Shown here in pieces: positions 16,671 through 23,860 of a DNA stretch of 32,272 nucleotides. Made by a program: the position numbers and the translations under genes. Source of the DNA: Verrucomicrobiales bacterium (lineage in GTDB: Bacteria; Verrucomicrobiota; Verrucomicrobiia; Limisphaerales; UBA9464); the NCBI GenBank assembly GCA_005801385.1, contig SYEM01000315.1, positions 1 to 32,272 on the forward strand, written 5' to 3'. The first letter of the stretch is position 1; every line of letters begins with the position of its first letter. The notes beneath the pieces are model-generated. The model saw only the letters and a list, made by a program, of their open reading frames with translations, was not told the origin of the DNA and made no database searches.

Positions 16671-16970
16671 TCAGGCGAAGTCGTACACCACGACCTTCGT
16701 CCAGAGATGGCGGCAGTTCTCGACGAACTTCACGTGCTCGGGATGAACCTGATAGTCGTCCTGCGCCTTCTTGTCGGGGAAGATGAGGTTCAGGGCGATC
16801 TGATAGGACTGGTCCACGACCGGCCGGTGGCTTCCGACCATCCTGCCCATGTGGAACTGGAGTACGCCCGGGATGTCCTTGAGGTACTGGTTGCCCCCGG
16901 CGAGGAGCAGGTCGGGCGCCTGGGGGTTGGACGGATCGGTCCAGAAGATGACGACGTGTGAAAAGGCCAT
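16671..16970 (-). CDS. Dabb family (stress-responsive alpha/beta barrel) protein
   Basis: A 99-residue single-domain protein. The start MAFSHVVIFW, the middle YLKDIPGVLQFHMG, the SYQIALNLIFPDKKAQDDYQ block with HPEH after it, and the end VVVYDF match Dabb proteins. These are small dimeric ferredoxin-like barrels found as single genes or as domains in stress proteins and some cyclases. No catalytic role can be given. In-frame ATG (16994) and GTG (17003) starts exist upstream; 16970 is preferred because the domain begins there. It is upstream of the GHL10 gene by about 70 bp and divergent from nrdR. Confidence 0.85.
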   Translation of the reverse strand: MAFSHVVIFWTDPSNPQAPDLLLAGGNQYLKDIPGVLQFHMGRMVGSHRPVVDQSYQIALNLIFPDKKAQDDYQVHPEHVKFVENCRHLWTKVVVYDFA

Positions 16971-17195
16971 GTGTTGGGCCACAGATCCAATCATGGATTC
17001 CACCGATCGGGAAGAGGGCTCCCGTGATCTTACACAAGAAACCAGGAGTCCCCGGTTCAGCTGCGGGTTTCAGGGTGGATCGGCTCTGGTTCAGCAAACC
17101 TGCAATCAATTTTCCCGCCAAACCCATTGACGCCCCAACCGATTGTGGGCTACGTGGTTACACGGCCCTCGATGTAGGGGGTTCTGGATTCCGAT
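16971..17195. promoter_or_regulatory. Divergent region between the Dabb gene and nrdR
   Basis: A 225-bp region with an AT-richer patch around 17100-17120. TTGACG (17127-17132) with a 17-bp spacer to CTACGT (17150-17155) is a weak candidate promoter for nrdR. No clear NrdR box pair was recognised. Confidence 0.25.
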
Positions 17196-17723
17196 ATGCG
17201 ATGTCCGAAATGTGGCGGGCAGGATGACAAGGTCATCGACTCCCGTGCGTCCCGGGAAGGGGCGGTGATTCGGCGTCGTCGGGAATGTCTCCTGTGCCAG
17301 CATCGGTACACGACCTACGAGGAGATCGAGCGGGAGGAGTTCTTCGTGGTGAAGCGGGATGGCCGACGGGAGCCGTTCTCCAAGGACAAGCTTCTGACGA
17401 GCATCCAGAGGGCCTGTCAGAAGCGATCGGTGTCGGAACAGGCGATCGCGGATCTTGCAGAGCGGGTGACGAACGATCTGACCGAGCGGTTTGATCGTGA
17501 GGTGACCGCGCAGGCGATTGGTGAGCGGGCGATGCGGGAACTGCGCGCGCTGGATCCGGTGGCGTATGTCCGGTTCGCCAGCATCTACCGGGAATTCCAG
17601 GAGGTCGGGGAGTTCGTGGAGGAGGTCAACCGGCTCGCAACCCTGCCGGTGCCCGACCAGCGTCAGATGGCCCTCCTGGCCGAGCCCGAGGATGGGGAGG
17701 GGACGGCAGGAGGGAAGGGATGA
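17196..17723 (+). CDS. nrdR: Transcriptional repressor NrdR
   Basis: NrdR is the zinc-finger/ATP-cone repressor that shuts down ribonucleotide reductase genes when dATP is high. The four zinc ligands are present as CPKC (3-6) and CLLC (31-34), with the DSR-x-S-R-EG-x3-RRRREC segment between them. The ATP-cone spans ~49-139 and begins VVKRDGRREPFSKDKL. DPVAYVRFASIYREF (~121-135) is the highly conserved end of the cone. At 175 residues it is about 20 longer than usual, the extra part being an acidic/Gly tail. The ATG at 17196 is fixed by the zinc finger. Its stop codon overlaps the start of the next gene (ATGA), which implies translational coupling. Confidence 0.96.
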   Translation: MRCPKCGGQDDKVIDSRASREGAVIRRRRECLLCQHRYTTYEEIEREEFFVVKRDGRREPFSKDKLLTSIQRACQKRSVSEQAIADLAERVTNDLTERFDREVTAQAIGERAMRELRALDPVAYVRFASIYREFQEVGEFVEEVNRLATLPVPDQRQMALLAEPEDGEGTAGGKG

Positions 17724-18280
17724 TCGCCCTTCGACGGGATTGCCTCCTGATCGCGTCCAAGGACGGACCCTTCATCCCCTGCTCGATGGAGCACCTGACG
17801 ATCGAGTTCGTCGGGCCGGCGTCCCAGATGCTGGATCCGGAGGTTCTACGGCATGCCTCTGCCGCGGTGATCCACTATTTCAAGGTCGAGCTCGGTTGCG
17901 AGGTGGTCAGTACCAGCCAGTTCACGGAAGCCCTGACCCAGGTGCTGGCGGGACTCGGGGTGTTTCTCGAACCCAACCCGGATTCCGGAGACGAGTCCTC
18001 GACGGTCCGGGTCCTGGACCTGTGGACCCTCGCCTCCGGGGCCAGCCAGCTCGGTGAGCTGGAGTTCTGTTGGCGGCTTCGATCGCTCCTCCGGGAGTTC
18101 CTTAGCGAAAAGCCTGAGCGCATCGAATTCCGAGGCCTCCGTGGCTGTGTCAAGGTCCTCGCCGACCGTCAGCACTGGTGTGAGACCTGCGATCGGGTGG
18201 AGACCTGGATCGTCGATCTGGTGCGGGGCTGGTATGCCCGGGAGCCGGCCGCTGCAGGAATCCCGCTGGTGATGAGCTGA
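17720..18280 (+). CDS. Unknown protein translationally coupled to nrdR
   Basis: A 186-residue cytosolic protein of no family I recognise. It has no signal peptide or membrane segment. Residues ~40-83 look helical (VLRHASAAVIHYFKVELG, FTEALTQVLAGLGVFLE), and residues ~98-130 are another helical pair (VLDLWTLASGASQLGELEF). A lone CETC pair (154-157) is seen near the C terminus, followed by a helix rich in W (ETWIVDLVRGWYA). The ATG overlaps the nrdR stop by 4 bp, a strong sign of coupled expression. Codon use matches its neighbours. A link with nucleotide-reductase control is only suggested by position. Confidence 0.75.
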   Translation: MIALRRDCLLIASKDGPFIPCSMEHLTIEFVGPASQMLDPEVLRHASAAVIHYFKVELGCEVVSTSQFTEALTQVLAGLGVFLEPNPDSGDESSTVRVLDLWTLASGASQLGELEFCWRLRSLLREFLSEKPERIEFRGLRGCVKVLADRQHWCETCDRVETWIVDLVRGWYAREPAAAGIPLVMS

Positions 18281-18321
18281 CCGGTTGACGGATCGTCGTC
18301 GCACGTCGAAGGAGGAAATCC

Positions 18322-18660
18322 ATGACACTGTTTGAACGCATCATCGCCCGGGAGATCCCGGCGGACATCGTGTACGAGGACGATACCGTGATCGCGATCC
18401 GCGACATCCATCCGCAGGCGCCCGTCCATGTCCTTCTGGTGCCCAAGCGTCCGATTCCTCGGATCGGCGCCGCCAAGCCAGAGGATCAGCAGATCCTCGG
18501 GCACCTGCTGCTCAAGGCGGGTGAGGTGGCGCGTCGGCTCGGGCTGGAAGCGTCCGGATTCCGGCTCGTGATGAACCACGGAGCCGACGGCGGGGAGACG
18601 GTGCCGCACCTGCACTGCCATCTGCTCGGAGGCCGCCCGCTGGGCTGGCCTCCGGGCTGA
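18322..18660 (+). CDS. HIT (histidine triad) family hydrolase, HINT type
   Basis: A 112-residue nucleotide-binding protein of the HIT superfamily. The histidine triad is HLHCHLLGG (residues 96-104), and the usual HINT N terminus IxxREIPADIVYEDD is present, with HVLLVPKRPI (36-45) before it. Such proteins hydrolyse nucleoside phosphoramidates or adenylated lysine. A very good ribosome site, GAAGGAGGAAA, lies just upstream of the ATG. It follows the nrdR operon by ~40 bp and may be its third gene. Next to it a small inverted repeat CGGCG/CGCCG (18671-18686) overlaps the end of the convergent gene. Confidence 0.95.
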   Translation: MTLFERIIAREIPADIVYEDDTVIAIRDIHPQAPVHVLLVPKRPIPRIGAAKPEDQQILGHLLLKAGEVARRLGLEASGFRLVMNHGADGGETVPHLHCHLLGGRPLGWPPG

Positions 18661-18676
18661 ACGCGTCGGTCGGCGT

Positions 18677-19354
18677 TTAGCCGCCGAACGGGTGGGTAGC
18701 GCGCCAGAGCAACCAGGTCTGTTCCTCGGCGTAGGCGGTCGGTCGGGGGTAGCTGATCGCCTCGGTGATGTCGCCGCTCAACCCGTCCTGTCCCAGCACC
18801 GCGGCGGCCCGGTTGAGAAGGGCCTTGGGACTGTGCGCCACGACGCATTTCACGAGGTTTCGGTATTTCTCCCCCAGATTGTCGGGCTCCGACGGATTCG
18901 TGAACTCCGGCATCTGATCGAACATCAGGCGGTCAAGGGTCGCGAGGAGTCGCTGCTCGGTGCCGTGGATGAAGATCTCCAGCTTGAACTCCCGCTGGTC
19001 GAATCCGGCGCAGACGACCGACACATCGGCCCAGGGGGCGTCACAGGCCCTTCCGAGCGCATCGAACACGACGAGCCGATCGTCGGTGCCCTGTAGGACC
19101 GTGAACAGGGTCGGTTCCGGGACCCTGGGGAGTTCCGATTCCGGAGCGACCTCGACCTCGACGCCCTCCTGTCCGAGGCTGCCCTGGAGAAAGAGGGCAT
19201 CATCGAGGTCCAGGTTCCGGGCCAGGAGCCCGAAGGCATCGTCCGCGACAAACCTGGCATCGGCCGGGGTGAGTCCGCGTCCGGAGGCGAAGGCGCGGTG
19301 GAGGGCCTCGACGGGTGGGCGTTCGAGGGTCTTCTGGATGAGGGCGTAGGGCAT
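18677..19354 (-). CDS. Unknown cytosolic protein
   Basis: A 225-residue protein with no recognised domain. The first ~45 residues appear helical (YALIQKTLERPPVEALHRAF, LTPADARFVADDAFGLLA). The middle contains beta-like segments (PTLFTVLQGTDDRLVVFDALG, VSVVCAGFDQREFKLEIFIHG) and the end contains EKYRNLVKCVVAHSPKALL and WLLWRATHPFGG. The ATG at 19354 is chosen because the frame upstream runs into the interspersed repeat at 19428-19617 and is low quality. There is no signal peptide or membrane span. It converges with the HIT gene, which ends 17 bp away. Confidence 0.65.
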   Translation of the reverse strand: MPYALIQKTLERPPVEALHRAFASGRGLTPADARFVADDAFGLLARNLDLDDALFLQGSLGQEGVEVEVAPESELPRVPEPTLFTVLQGTDDRLVVFDALGRACDAPWADVSVVCAGFDQREFKLEIFIHGTEQRLLATLDRLMFDQMPEFTNPSEPDNLGEKYRNLVKCVVAHSPKALLNRAAAVLGQDGLSGDITEAISYPRPTAYAEEQTWLLWRATHPFGG

Positions 19355-19427
19355 GGACGGGACTGCGATGACGAGACGGCGGCGATCTTCTGCTGGAACG
19401 TCCCTGAAGGCAAACCGTGGGTGGGCC

Positions 19428-19617
19428 TGCGGAGACGGGGAGGAAAGACGGGAAGGATGGGCCCTTGGAACTTCTGTGCTCCGTGGGATTGGTGTGGTTG
19501 GTGGGTGGGTGCCGCAGTGCCCTGCGGCACTGGGTGCGACAGCACCCACCCGTGGAGCCGGCAGTGCACCCGGATCCTCAGGCGGGTACCACACGTGGAA
19601 ACGGAGAAATGAACGTC
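19428..19617 (+). repeat. Interspersed ~190-bp repeat, copy A
   Basis: This stretch matches 20922-21110 in the same orientation. A shared core of 27 bp is identical (19544-19570 and 21036-21062), and GCCGCAGTGCC (19511-19521) also matches exactly. It contains a strong inverted repeat: GGGTGGGTGC (19503-19512) pairs perfectly with GCACCCACCC (19542-19551), with GCCGCAG/CTGCGGC inside. It lies between the unknown gene and the 3' end of the ATPase gene. Confidence 0.75.
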
Positions 19618-19644
19618 ATTCAGGGCCACTGGGACTCGGAAAAG

Positions 19645-20799
19645 TCACGACGGAGAGCGGTGAAGACCTCCGCCTTGTTTGGCCAACCACTCGGCAGCCG
19701 ACTCGACGGCGACGGGGCCACGTTGTTCGCGCTGACGCAGGTGACGCACCAGCAATGTGGCGGCCGCGTTGGGAAAGCGCACAGCGGTTGCAGCGAGGTA
19801 GGAGGGAACCGAGGGATCCGACCACTTGCATTCCACAAGGTGGACCAAGGTGCCCGCCTCGCAGACCGCGAAGTCGATCTCCCGCCCGTCCTTGTCGCGG
19901 ATGTACTGCAGCGCGGCGTCCACGCCCTCGGCATCGCGTCGGCCCTGCACTGCCGCATTGAGCATCGTCGCGCAGGCATTCTCGAACCGGGCTCCGTCGT
20001 CGCCTTTGACCAGGCCGGTGTCGTGGAAATAGATCTTCGGTTCCTTGAGGAGCGCGCGGGCGACATTGCGGTGGTAGGGACGGACCGTGAACACCACGTG
20101 GAGGGTCTCGAGGATCTCGAGGTACCGCGCAAGGGTGGTGGGCGACACCTGCAGGTCGCGTGCGATGGAGGCCAGGGAAACGGTCGAGCCCACCCGCTCC
20201 CGCAGCATCTCGACAAAAAGGCGCATCGCACGGACCTCTCCGATCCGCGAGAGCTCGAGGATGTCGTCGCGGATCAGGCCCTCGAGATAAAGCTGACGCC
20301 ACCGCTGGGCATCGGCGTCGGCCTCCGCCAGCAAGGGTTCCGGGAAACCTCCGCGCTGCAGCAGCCTCGTCAGTGCGTCCTCCGGCGTGGTCCCAGTCGT
20401 GGCCACGAGTTCGCTCACGGTGACCGGCAGCAGGTGCCAGGAAAAGTATCGACCGGCCAGCGACTCGCCGGCCTGCCGGAATGCATCGAGACGCGCGCTG
20501 CCGGTCACGAGGATGGATTGACCGGACATCCGGCCGTCGAAGACCCCTTTGAGCCACTGACGCCAGCCTTTCATCTTGTGCAACTCGTCGAACACCAGCA
20601 GCGGCGCCGTCGGAACCCAACTCTGTGCCAGAAGCACCCGACGGTCCTGCACCACATCCCAGTTGAACATCTGGGCTCCGGGCACGCGGGCAGCGATCGA
20701 CGCGGCCAAGGTCGTCTTCCCGGCCTGACGAGGACCCGAAACAAACACCATCTTCCGTGCGAGATCGCGCTCAACCAACGACTCAACCCAACGTTTCAT
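19645..20799 (-). CDS. AAA ATPase with DUF4143 domain
   Basis: A 384-residue protein of the widespread AAA_14/DUF4143 group. The N-terminal P-loop ATPase has Walker A GPRQAGKTT (22-30), Walker B LLVFDE (67-72) and a sensor-like LVTGSARLD (97-105). A winged-helix-like stretch follows (~204-235, VSLASIARDLQVSPTTLARYLEIL in part). The C-terminal domain has IDF (D309) and LVECK (E323, K325), the acidic/Lys pattern of restriction-like nuclease folds seen in this family. Function is not known for most members, which are often in accessory DNA or near toxin-antitoxin genes. It is bracketed by the two copies of the ~190-bp repeat and has a 26-bp palindrome before its start. Confidence 0.88.
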   Translation of the reverse strand: MKRWVESLVERDLARKMVFVSGPRQAGKTTLAASIAARVPGAQMFNWDVVQDRRVLLAQSWVPTAPLLVFDELHKMKGWRQWLKGVFDGRMSGQSILVTGSARLDAFRQAGESLAGRYFSWHLLPVTVSELVATTGTTPEDALTRLLQRGGFPEPLLAEADADAQRWRQLYLEGLIRDDILELSRIGEVRAMRLFVEMLRERVGSTVSLASIARDLQVSPTTLARYLEILETLHVVFTVRPYHRNVARALLKEPKIYFHDTGLVKGDDGARFENACATMLNAAVQGRRDAEGVDAALQYIRDKDGREIDFAVCEAGTLVHLVECKWSDPSVPSYLAATAVRFPNAAATLLVRHLRQREQRGPVAVESAAEWLAKQGGGLHRSPS

Positions 20800-20819
20800 A
20801 CGCCTATTTCACTAAGATC

Positions 20820-20845
20820 TGGAAAAGAGTCGCGACTTTTTTCCA
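20820..20845. promoter_or_regulatory. 26-bp near-perfect palindrome upstream of the ATPase gene
   Basis: The half-site TGGAAAAGAGTCG is mirrored by CGACTTTTTTCCA, with 12 of 13 pairs matching and the last a G/T pair. Its inner edge is 20 bp from the start codon at 20799, exactly where a promoter would be. It is a good candidate operator for a dimeric repressor or for self-regulation. As RNA it would be a hairpin in the leader. Confidence 0.6.
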
Positions 20846-20896
20846 ATTCTCAGCAATAAAGTCGGTTTTGGTCCACGGAATGGGCTGAAAGACCCT

Positions 20897-20918
20897 CCAA
20901 GGACCTGTCCCTCAATCC
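20897..20918 (+). repeat. Short recurring motif, copy 1
   Basis: CCAAGGACCTGTCCCTCAAT occurs here. Close relatives are at 21214-21234 (CCAAGGACCTGTCCATTGAT) and 21743-21763 (TGAGGATCTGTCCCTCGATC). All are intergenic and in the same orientation, around the small secreted orphan gene. Confidence 0.5.
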
Positions 20919-20921
20919 GGT

Positions 20922-21110
20922 TGCGGAGACGGGGAGGGTGGACCCTTGGTGCTGCTGTGTCTCGTGGGTTTGCTGGGGCACCTGGTGGGTTGGTTGGTGG
21001 GGGCCGCAGTGCCTTGCCGCACTGGGCGCGACGGTACCCACCCGTGGAGCCGGCAGTGCACCTGGATGATCCGTCCGGTACGACAGGCGGACAGGAAGAA
21101 ATGGAATCGT
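20922..21110 (+). repeat. Interspersed ~190-bp repeat, copy B
   Basis: Direct copy of 19428-19617. The 27-bp core is at 21036-21062, and GCCGCAGTGCC at 21003-21013. Outside the core the copies diverge with small indels but remain alignable to the GAAATG near the right end. The hairpin of copy A is weaker here. No transposase frame or terminal duplication was recognised. Confidence 0.75.
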
Positions 21111-21213
21111 GACAGACCGGCGACCCGACTCCCTTTTTCTGCCCATGATTGCGGCTGGTTTGAGGAGGCTCCGGTGAGGCAACCTCATGACATCGCGACT
21201 CCCCGAAACCGAG

Positions 21214-21234
21214 CCAAGGACCTGTCCATTGATT
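21214..21234 (+). repeat. Short recurring motif, copy 2
   Basis: Second copy of the AGGACCTGTCC-containing motif, ending 32 bp before the start codon of the small secreted protein. It could be part of its leader or promoter. Confidence 0.45.
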
Positions 21235-21266
21235 TGCCCCGGGATTCGAGACTTCGAGAGATTATT

Positions 21267-21731
21267 ATGCGCGTCACACACCATGTGGGCCTCGTGTCCC
21301 TGATCTTTGCCGGCACGCTGTTGACCGGTGCGCTGGGTCAAACCACTCCTACGAAAAGTAGAACCGACACACAGGTGCTCAGGGCGCATTTGCTCACGCA
21401 AGATTCGGATCGCAGGCTGCTCATCACGAGTCAGGCGGAGCTGGACCGTCGCATCCGGCAATCAGCGTGCTGGGTGGATAGTACGGGTGGAATGGGTGAG
21501 GAGCGTGGGATCGAGATTCATGTGGAATGCGACACCCCACTGAAGAAGGTTTTGGATCTTGTCCCGTTGCGACGCGAGATCAACTCGGGTCGCATTCGGG
21601 TCTTTCAGAAAGACCGAATCCTTCAGTACCGAAGCGACGTTGACGAATGCGGTCGCCATCCAGATCTCTCACGGTTCTATGAGACCCTCATTGGCCGAGG
21701 TGACATCGTCACGCTTGGTGCGTTGAGATGA
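21267..21731 (+). CDS. Small secreted orphan protein
   Basis: A 154-residue protein with a clear signal peptide (residues ~1-25, ending LLTGALGQ) and a mature part of about 130 residues that is polar, with no repeats and four cysteines that could pair. No family was recognised. The base composition looks less GC-rich than the neighbouring housekeeping genes, and the gene sits between interspersed repeats, which suggests accessory DNA. The ATG at 21267 has GAGAG 8 nt upstream and lies at the natural start of the signal peptide, while the longer frame upstream crosses repeat copy B. It may be strain-specific. Confidence 0.6.
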   Translation: MRVTHHVGLVSLIFAGTLLTGALGQTTPTKSRTDTQVLRAHLLTQDSDRRLLITSQAELDRRIRQSACWVDSTGGMGEERGIEIHVECDTPLKKVLDLVPLRREINSGRIRVFQKDRILQYRSDVDECGRHPDLSRFYETLIGRGDIVTLGALR

Positions 21732-21742
21732 TGTTGCCCCAC

Positions 21743-21763
21743 TGAGGATCTGTCCCTCGATCA
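21743..21763 (+). repeat. Short recurring motif, copy 3
   Basis: Third, more diverged copy of the AGGACCTGTCC motif, between the small secreted gene and the 3' end of panB, 12 bp after the stop codon. Confidence 0.4.
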
Positions 21764-21813
21764 CTCCATCGAAAAGAAGGGGAGAGACTCACGCGGGGTC
21801 CCTCCGGATTTCT

Positions 21814-22620
21814 TCAGCGGTTGCCGGTTCCCGGCAGCACCAGTCCTGCCTTCCATGAGCTCACCGCCTGTTGGATGTCCCGGCCCACCTGGAGCCGTGG
21901 CTGGACAAACTTCGGGGTGAACCAGGGAAAGGTGCCGATCAGATCGGGGGTCACCAGCACCTGGCCATCGCAGTCGGTCCCGCTGCCGATCCCGATGGTC
22001 ACCATTCGACCGGTGGTCCGGGTGATCTCGGCGCTGACCGGGGGCGTCACCAGCTCCAGGACGCAGGCGAATGCGCCGGCTTCCTCCAGACACCGTGCGT
22101 CTTCGAGGAGCCGCTGGCGGCCAGCCTCGTCGCGACCTTTGATCCGGTATTTGCCCCCCTCCTCGTGGATGTGTTGGGGCAGCATGCCGAGGTGGCCGCA
22201 GAAGGGGATGCCAGCAGCGCGGATGGCCTTTACCACGGATAGGATCTCCTGTCCGCCCTCGGCCTTCACAAAATCGGCTCCCGCCTCCACCAGCCGCTGG
22301 GCGTTCGCCACCCCCTCCTCCGGGGTCCCGTAGGACAGGTGGGGCAGATCGGCCCCGACGAGTGCCTTCGGGCGGGCCCTCGCAACGGCCGCCACATGGT
22401 GCACCATGTGGTCCATCGTGACCTGGGTGGTGTCCGGGAATCCCAGGACCACCATGCCGAGGGAGTCGCCGACCAGCAGGATCGGGATGCCGGCCTCGTC
22501 GAGGAGTCGGGCCGTGGGATGGTCGTAGGCGGTGAGGACGGCGATGGGTTCCCGACCCTTGAGGGACTGGACATCGCCGCAGCTCAGCTTGTCGGAACGC
22601 ACGCGGGGAGGGTTGTGCAC
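21814..22620 (-). CDS. panB: 3-methyl-2-oxobutanoate hydroxymethyltransferase
   Basis: PanB makes ketopantoate from 2-oxoisovalerate and methylene-tetrahydrofolate in the pantothenate (coenzyme A) pathway. The 268-residue protein matches the family length. LTAYDHPTARLLDEAG (29-44) is the conserved first strand. VGDSLGMV (50-57) holds the metal-binding Asp, GADLPHLSYGT (89-99) has a second, VKAEGG (118-123) has the next acidic residue, and GHLGMLPQ (142-149) follows. The GTG at 22620 is chosen because it lies just after the end of the kinase gene; a TTG at 22668 would overlap that gene. It is the third gene of the corA-kinase-panB run, so it is probably co-transcribed. panC is not seen. Confidence 0.95.
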   Translation of the reverse strand: MHNPPRVRSDKLSCGDVQSLKGREPIAVLTAYDHPTARLLDEAGIPILLVGDSLGMVVLGFPDTTQVTMDHMVHHVAAVARARPKALVGADLPHLSYGTPEEGVANAQRLVEAGADFVKAEGGQEILSVVKAIRAAGIPFCGHLGMLPQHIHEEGGKYRIKGRDEAGRQRLLEDARCLEEAGAFACVLELVTPPVSAEITRTTGRMVTIGIGSGTDCDGQVLVTPDLIGTFPWFTPKFVQPRLQVGRDIQQAVSSWKAGLVLPGTGNR

Positions 22621-22633
22621 GATCCCGGGACCT

Positions 22634-23860
22634 TCAACCCGAAGTCGTGGACGCCGGGGCCGGGCCAACGTCGAGGAGGAGCGGGGATCGGTCGAGTCGG
22701 GGTAGCCAGAGCGTGAACCGGGTGCCCTGGCCGACCCGGCTCTCGAAGTCGATGCGCCCGCCGTGGTCGCGGATGATGCGCTGGACCACCATCAGGCCAA
22801 GGCCCGTGCCTCGGTCCTTCGTGGTGTTGAAGGGTTGGAAGAGCCGGTTGAGCTGGTCCGCAGGGATGCCGGACCCGGTGTCCGAGATCTCGATCCAGAC
22901 GAAGTCGGGCGATGCCCCCGTGGCGATAGTGAGGGTGCCGGTCTTCGTCATGGCCTGCATGGCATTCTTCACCAGGTTGACGAGGGCCTGCTTCATCTGG
23001 GCGGGGTCGAGTCGGACCTCCGGTTCCTCGGTGGCGAGCTTTTGGACGACGAGGAGGCCGCGGTTGGAGAGCTCGGGCTGGAGGAGTTCGAGGGTCTCCT
23101 GGACCACCCCGTTCACGGTGCCGTTGCGGAGCTTCGGCGGGGTGGGGCGCATGGCCGTCAGGAACTCGGTGATGATGTAGTCCAGCCGGCTGATCTCCCC
23201 CTGGGCGACCGAGAGGTAGCGCGACAGCTTCTCGGCAATGGCCTGGGGATCGGCTCCGGTGTCGGTGCCGGCGGTCCGGAGCCGACGCACCTCGCGTTCC
23301 ATCAGCTGGAGATGGATGTGGATCGCATTGAGGGGGTTGCCGATCTCGTGGGCGACGCTGGCGGCCAGCAGGGTCAGGGCATGGCCCCGTTCCGCCTCGA
23401 CGGCCTCCTGGGTTTGGTGGCGGGATTCGGTGGCGTCGTGCAGGACGAGGGCGAGGCCCGCCTGGGAATCCTGATCGATCGGCGCCGCAAACACCCTGAG
23501 GAATCGGGGCTTGGGGAAGCCGACCTCGATCTCCCGTCGCAGCGTGTTGCCCGGGTCGAGCGGGTGGTGGAGGTCCCGTTCGAGTTCCGGCAGGAGGCGT
23601 TTCAGGGGCTGTCCGAGGGCATTCTCGGTCGGATATCCGATCAGGCGTCCAGCGGCCTGGTTGAGGAACACGACCTGCCCCTCGCGGTCGGTGACCATGA
23701 CACCATCCTCGATCGTCTGGAACAGGGTCTCGAGAAGTGCGCGCTCGGTCTGGAGGCGTTTCACCAGCGACTCGAGCCCGTCGCGGTCGAGCCGGTTCAG
23801 CCGGGTCAGGACCTTGTCGAGAAACCCCGGCTTTGGCCGGGTCTGCCGCGTCACAGCCAT
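22634..23860 (-). CDS. Cytosolic PAS domain sensor histidine kinase
   Basis: A 408-residue soluble kinase without membrane segments. An N-terminal coiled region (~20-45) leads into a PAS domain (~45-145, beginning LFQTIEDGVMVTD and containing FLNQAAGRLIGY). The dimerisation/phosphoacceptor helix has SVAHEIGNPLN with H171. The catalytic domain has the N box NLVKNAMQAM (295-304), G1 DTGSGIP (327-333), F box FQPFNTTKDRG (341-351) and G2 GTGLGL (351-356). All key residues are present. No response regulator is next to it, so it is an orphan kinase here. The ATG at 23860 overlaps the end of corA by 10 bp, which implies coupling. The signal sensed by the PAS domain is unknown. Confidence 0.94.
   Translation of the reverse strand: MAVTRQTRPKPGFLDKVLTRLNRLDRDGLESLVKRLQTERALLETLFQTIEDGVMVTDREGQVVFLNQAAGRLIGYPTENALGQPLKRLLPELERDLHHPLDPGNTLRREIEVGFPKPRFLRVFAAPIDQDSQAGLALVLHDATESRHQTQEAVEAERGHALTLLAASVAHEIGNPLNAIHIHLQLMEREVRRLRTAGTDTGADPQAIAEKLSRYLSVAQGEISRLDYIITEFLTAMRPTPPKLRNGTVNGVVQETLELLQPELSNRGLLVVQKLATEEPEVRLDPAQMKQALVNLVKNAMQAMTKTGTLTIATGASPDFVWIEISDTGSGIPADQLNRLFQPFNTTKDRGTGLGLMVVQRIIRDHGGRIDFESRVGQGTRFTLWLPRLDRSPLLLDVGPAPASTTSG

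Larger units (their letters stand above)
20800..21266. other. 467-bp gap with palindrome, repeat copy B and short motifs
   Basis: No gene was recognised here. From left to right it holds a 26-bp palindrome (20820-20845), a motif at 20897-20918, repeat copy B (20922-21110) and a second motif at 21214-21234. The left 60 bp is AT-richer than the surroundings and is the probable promoter region of the ATPase gene. Confidence 0.6.

Noticed and set aside
19417-20859. 480-codon plus-strand open frame opposite the ATPase gene
   Set aside because: It crosses the interspersed repeat and is antisense to a protein with intact Walker motifs. The translated sequence has no recognisable features.
19428-21110. 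Insertion sequence made of the two repeats and the ATPase gene
   Set aside because: No transposase motif, no terminal inverted repeats at the outer ends and no target duplication were found. The repeats are direct and imperfect, so an IS call is not supported.
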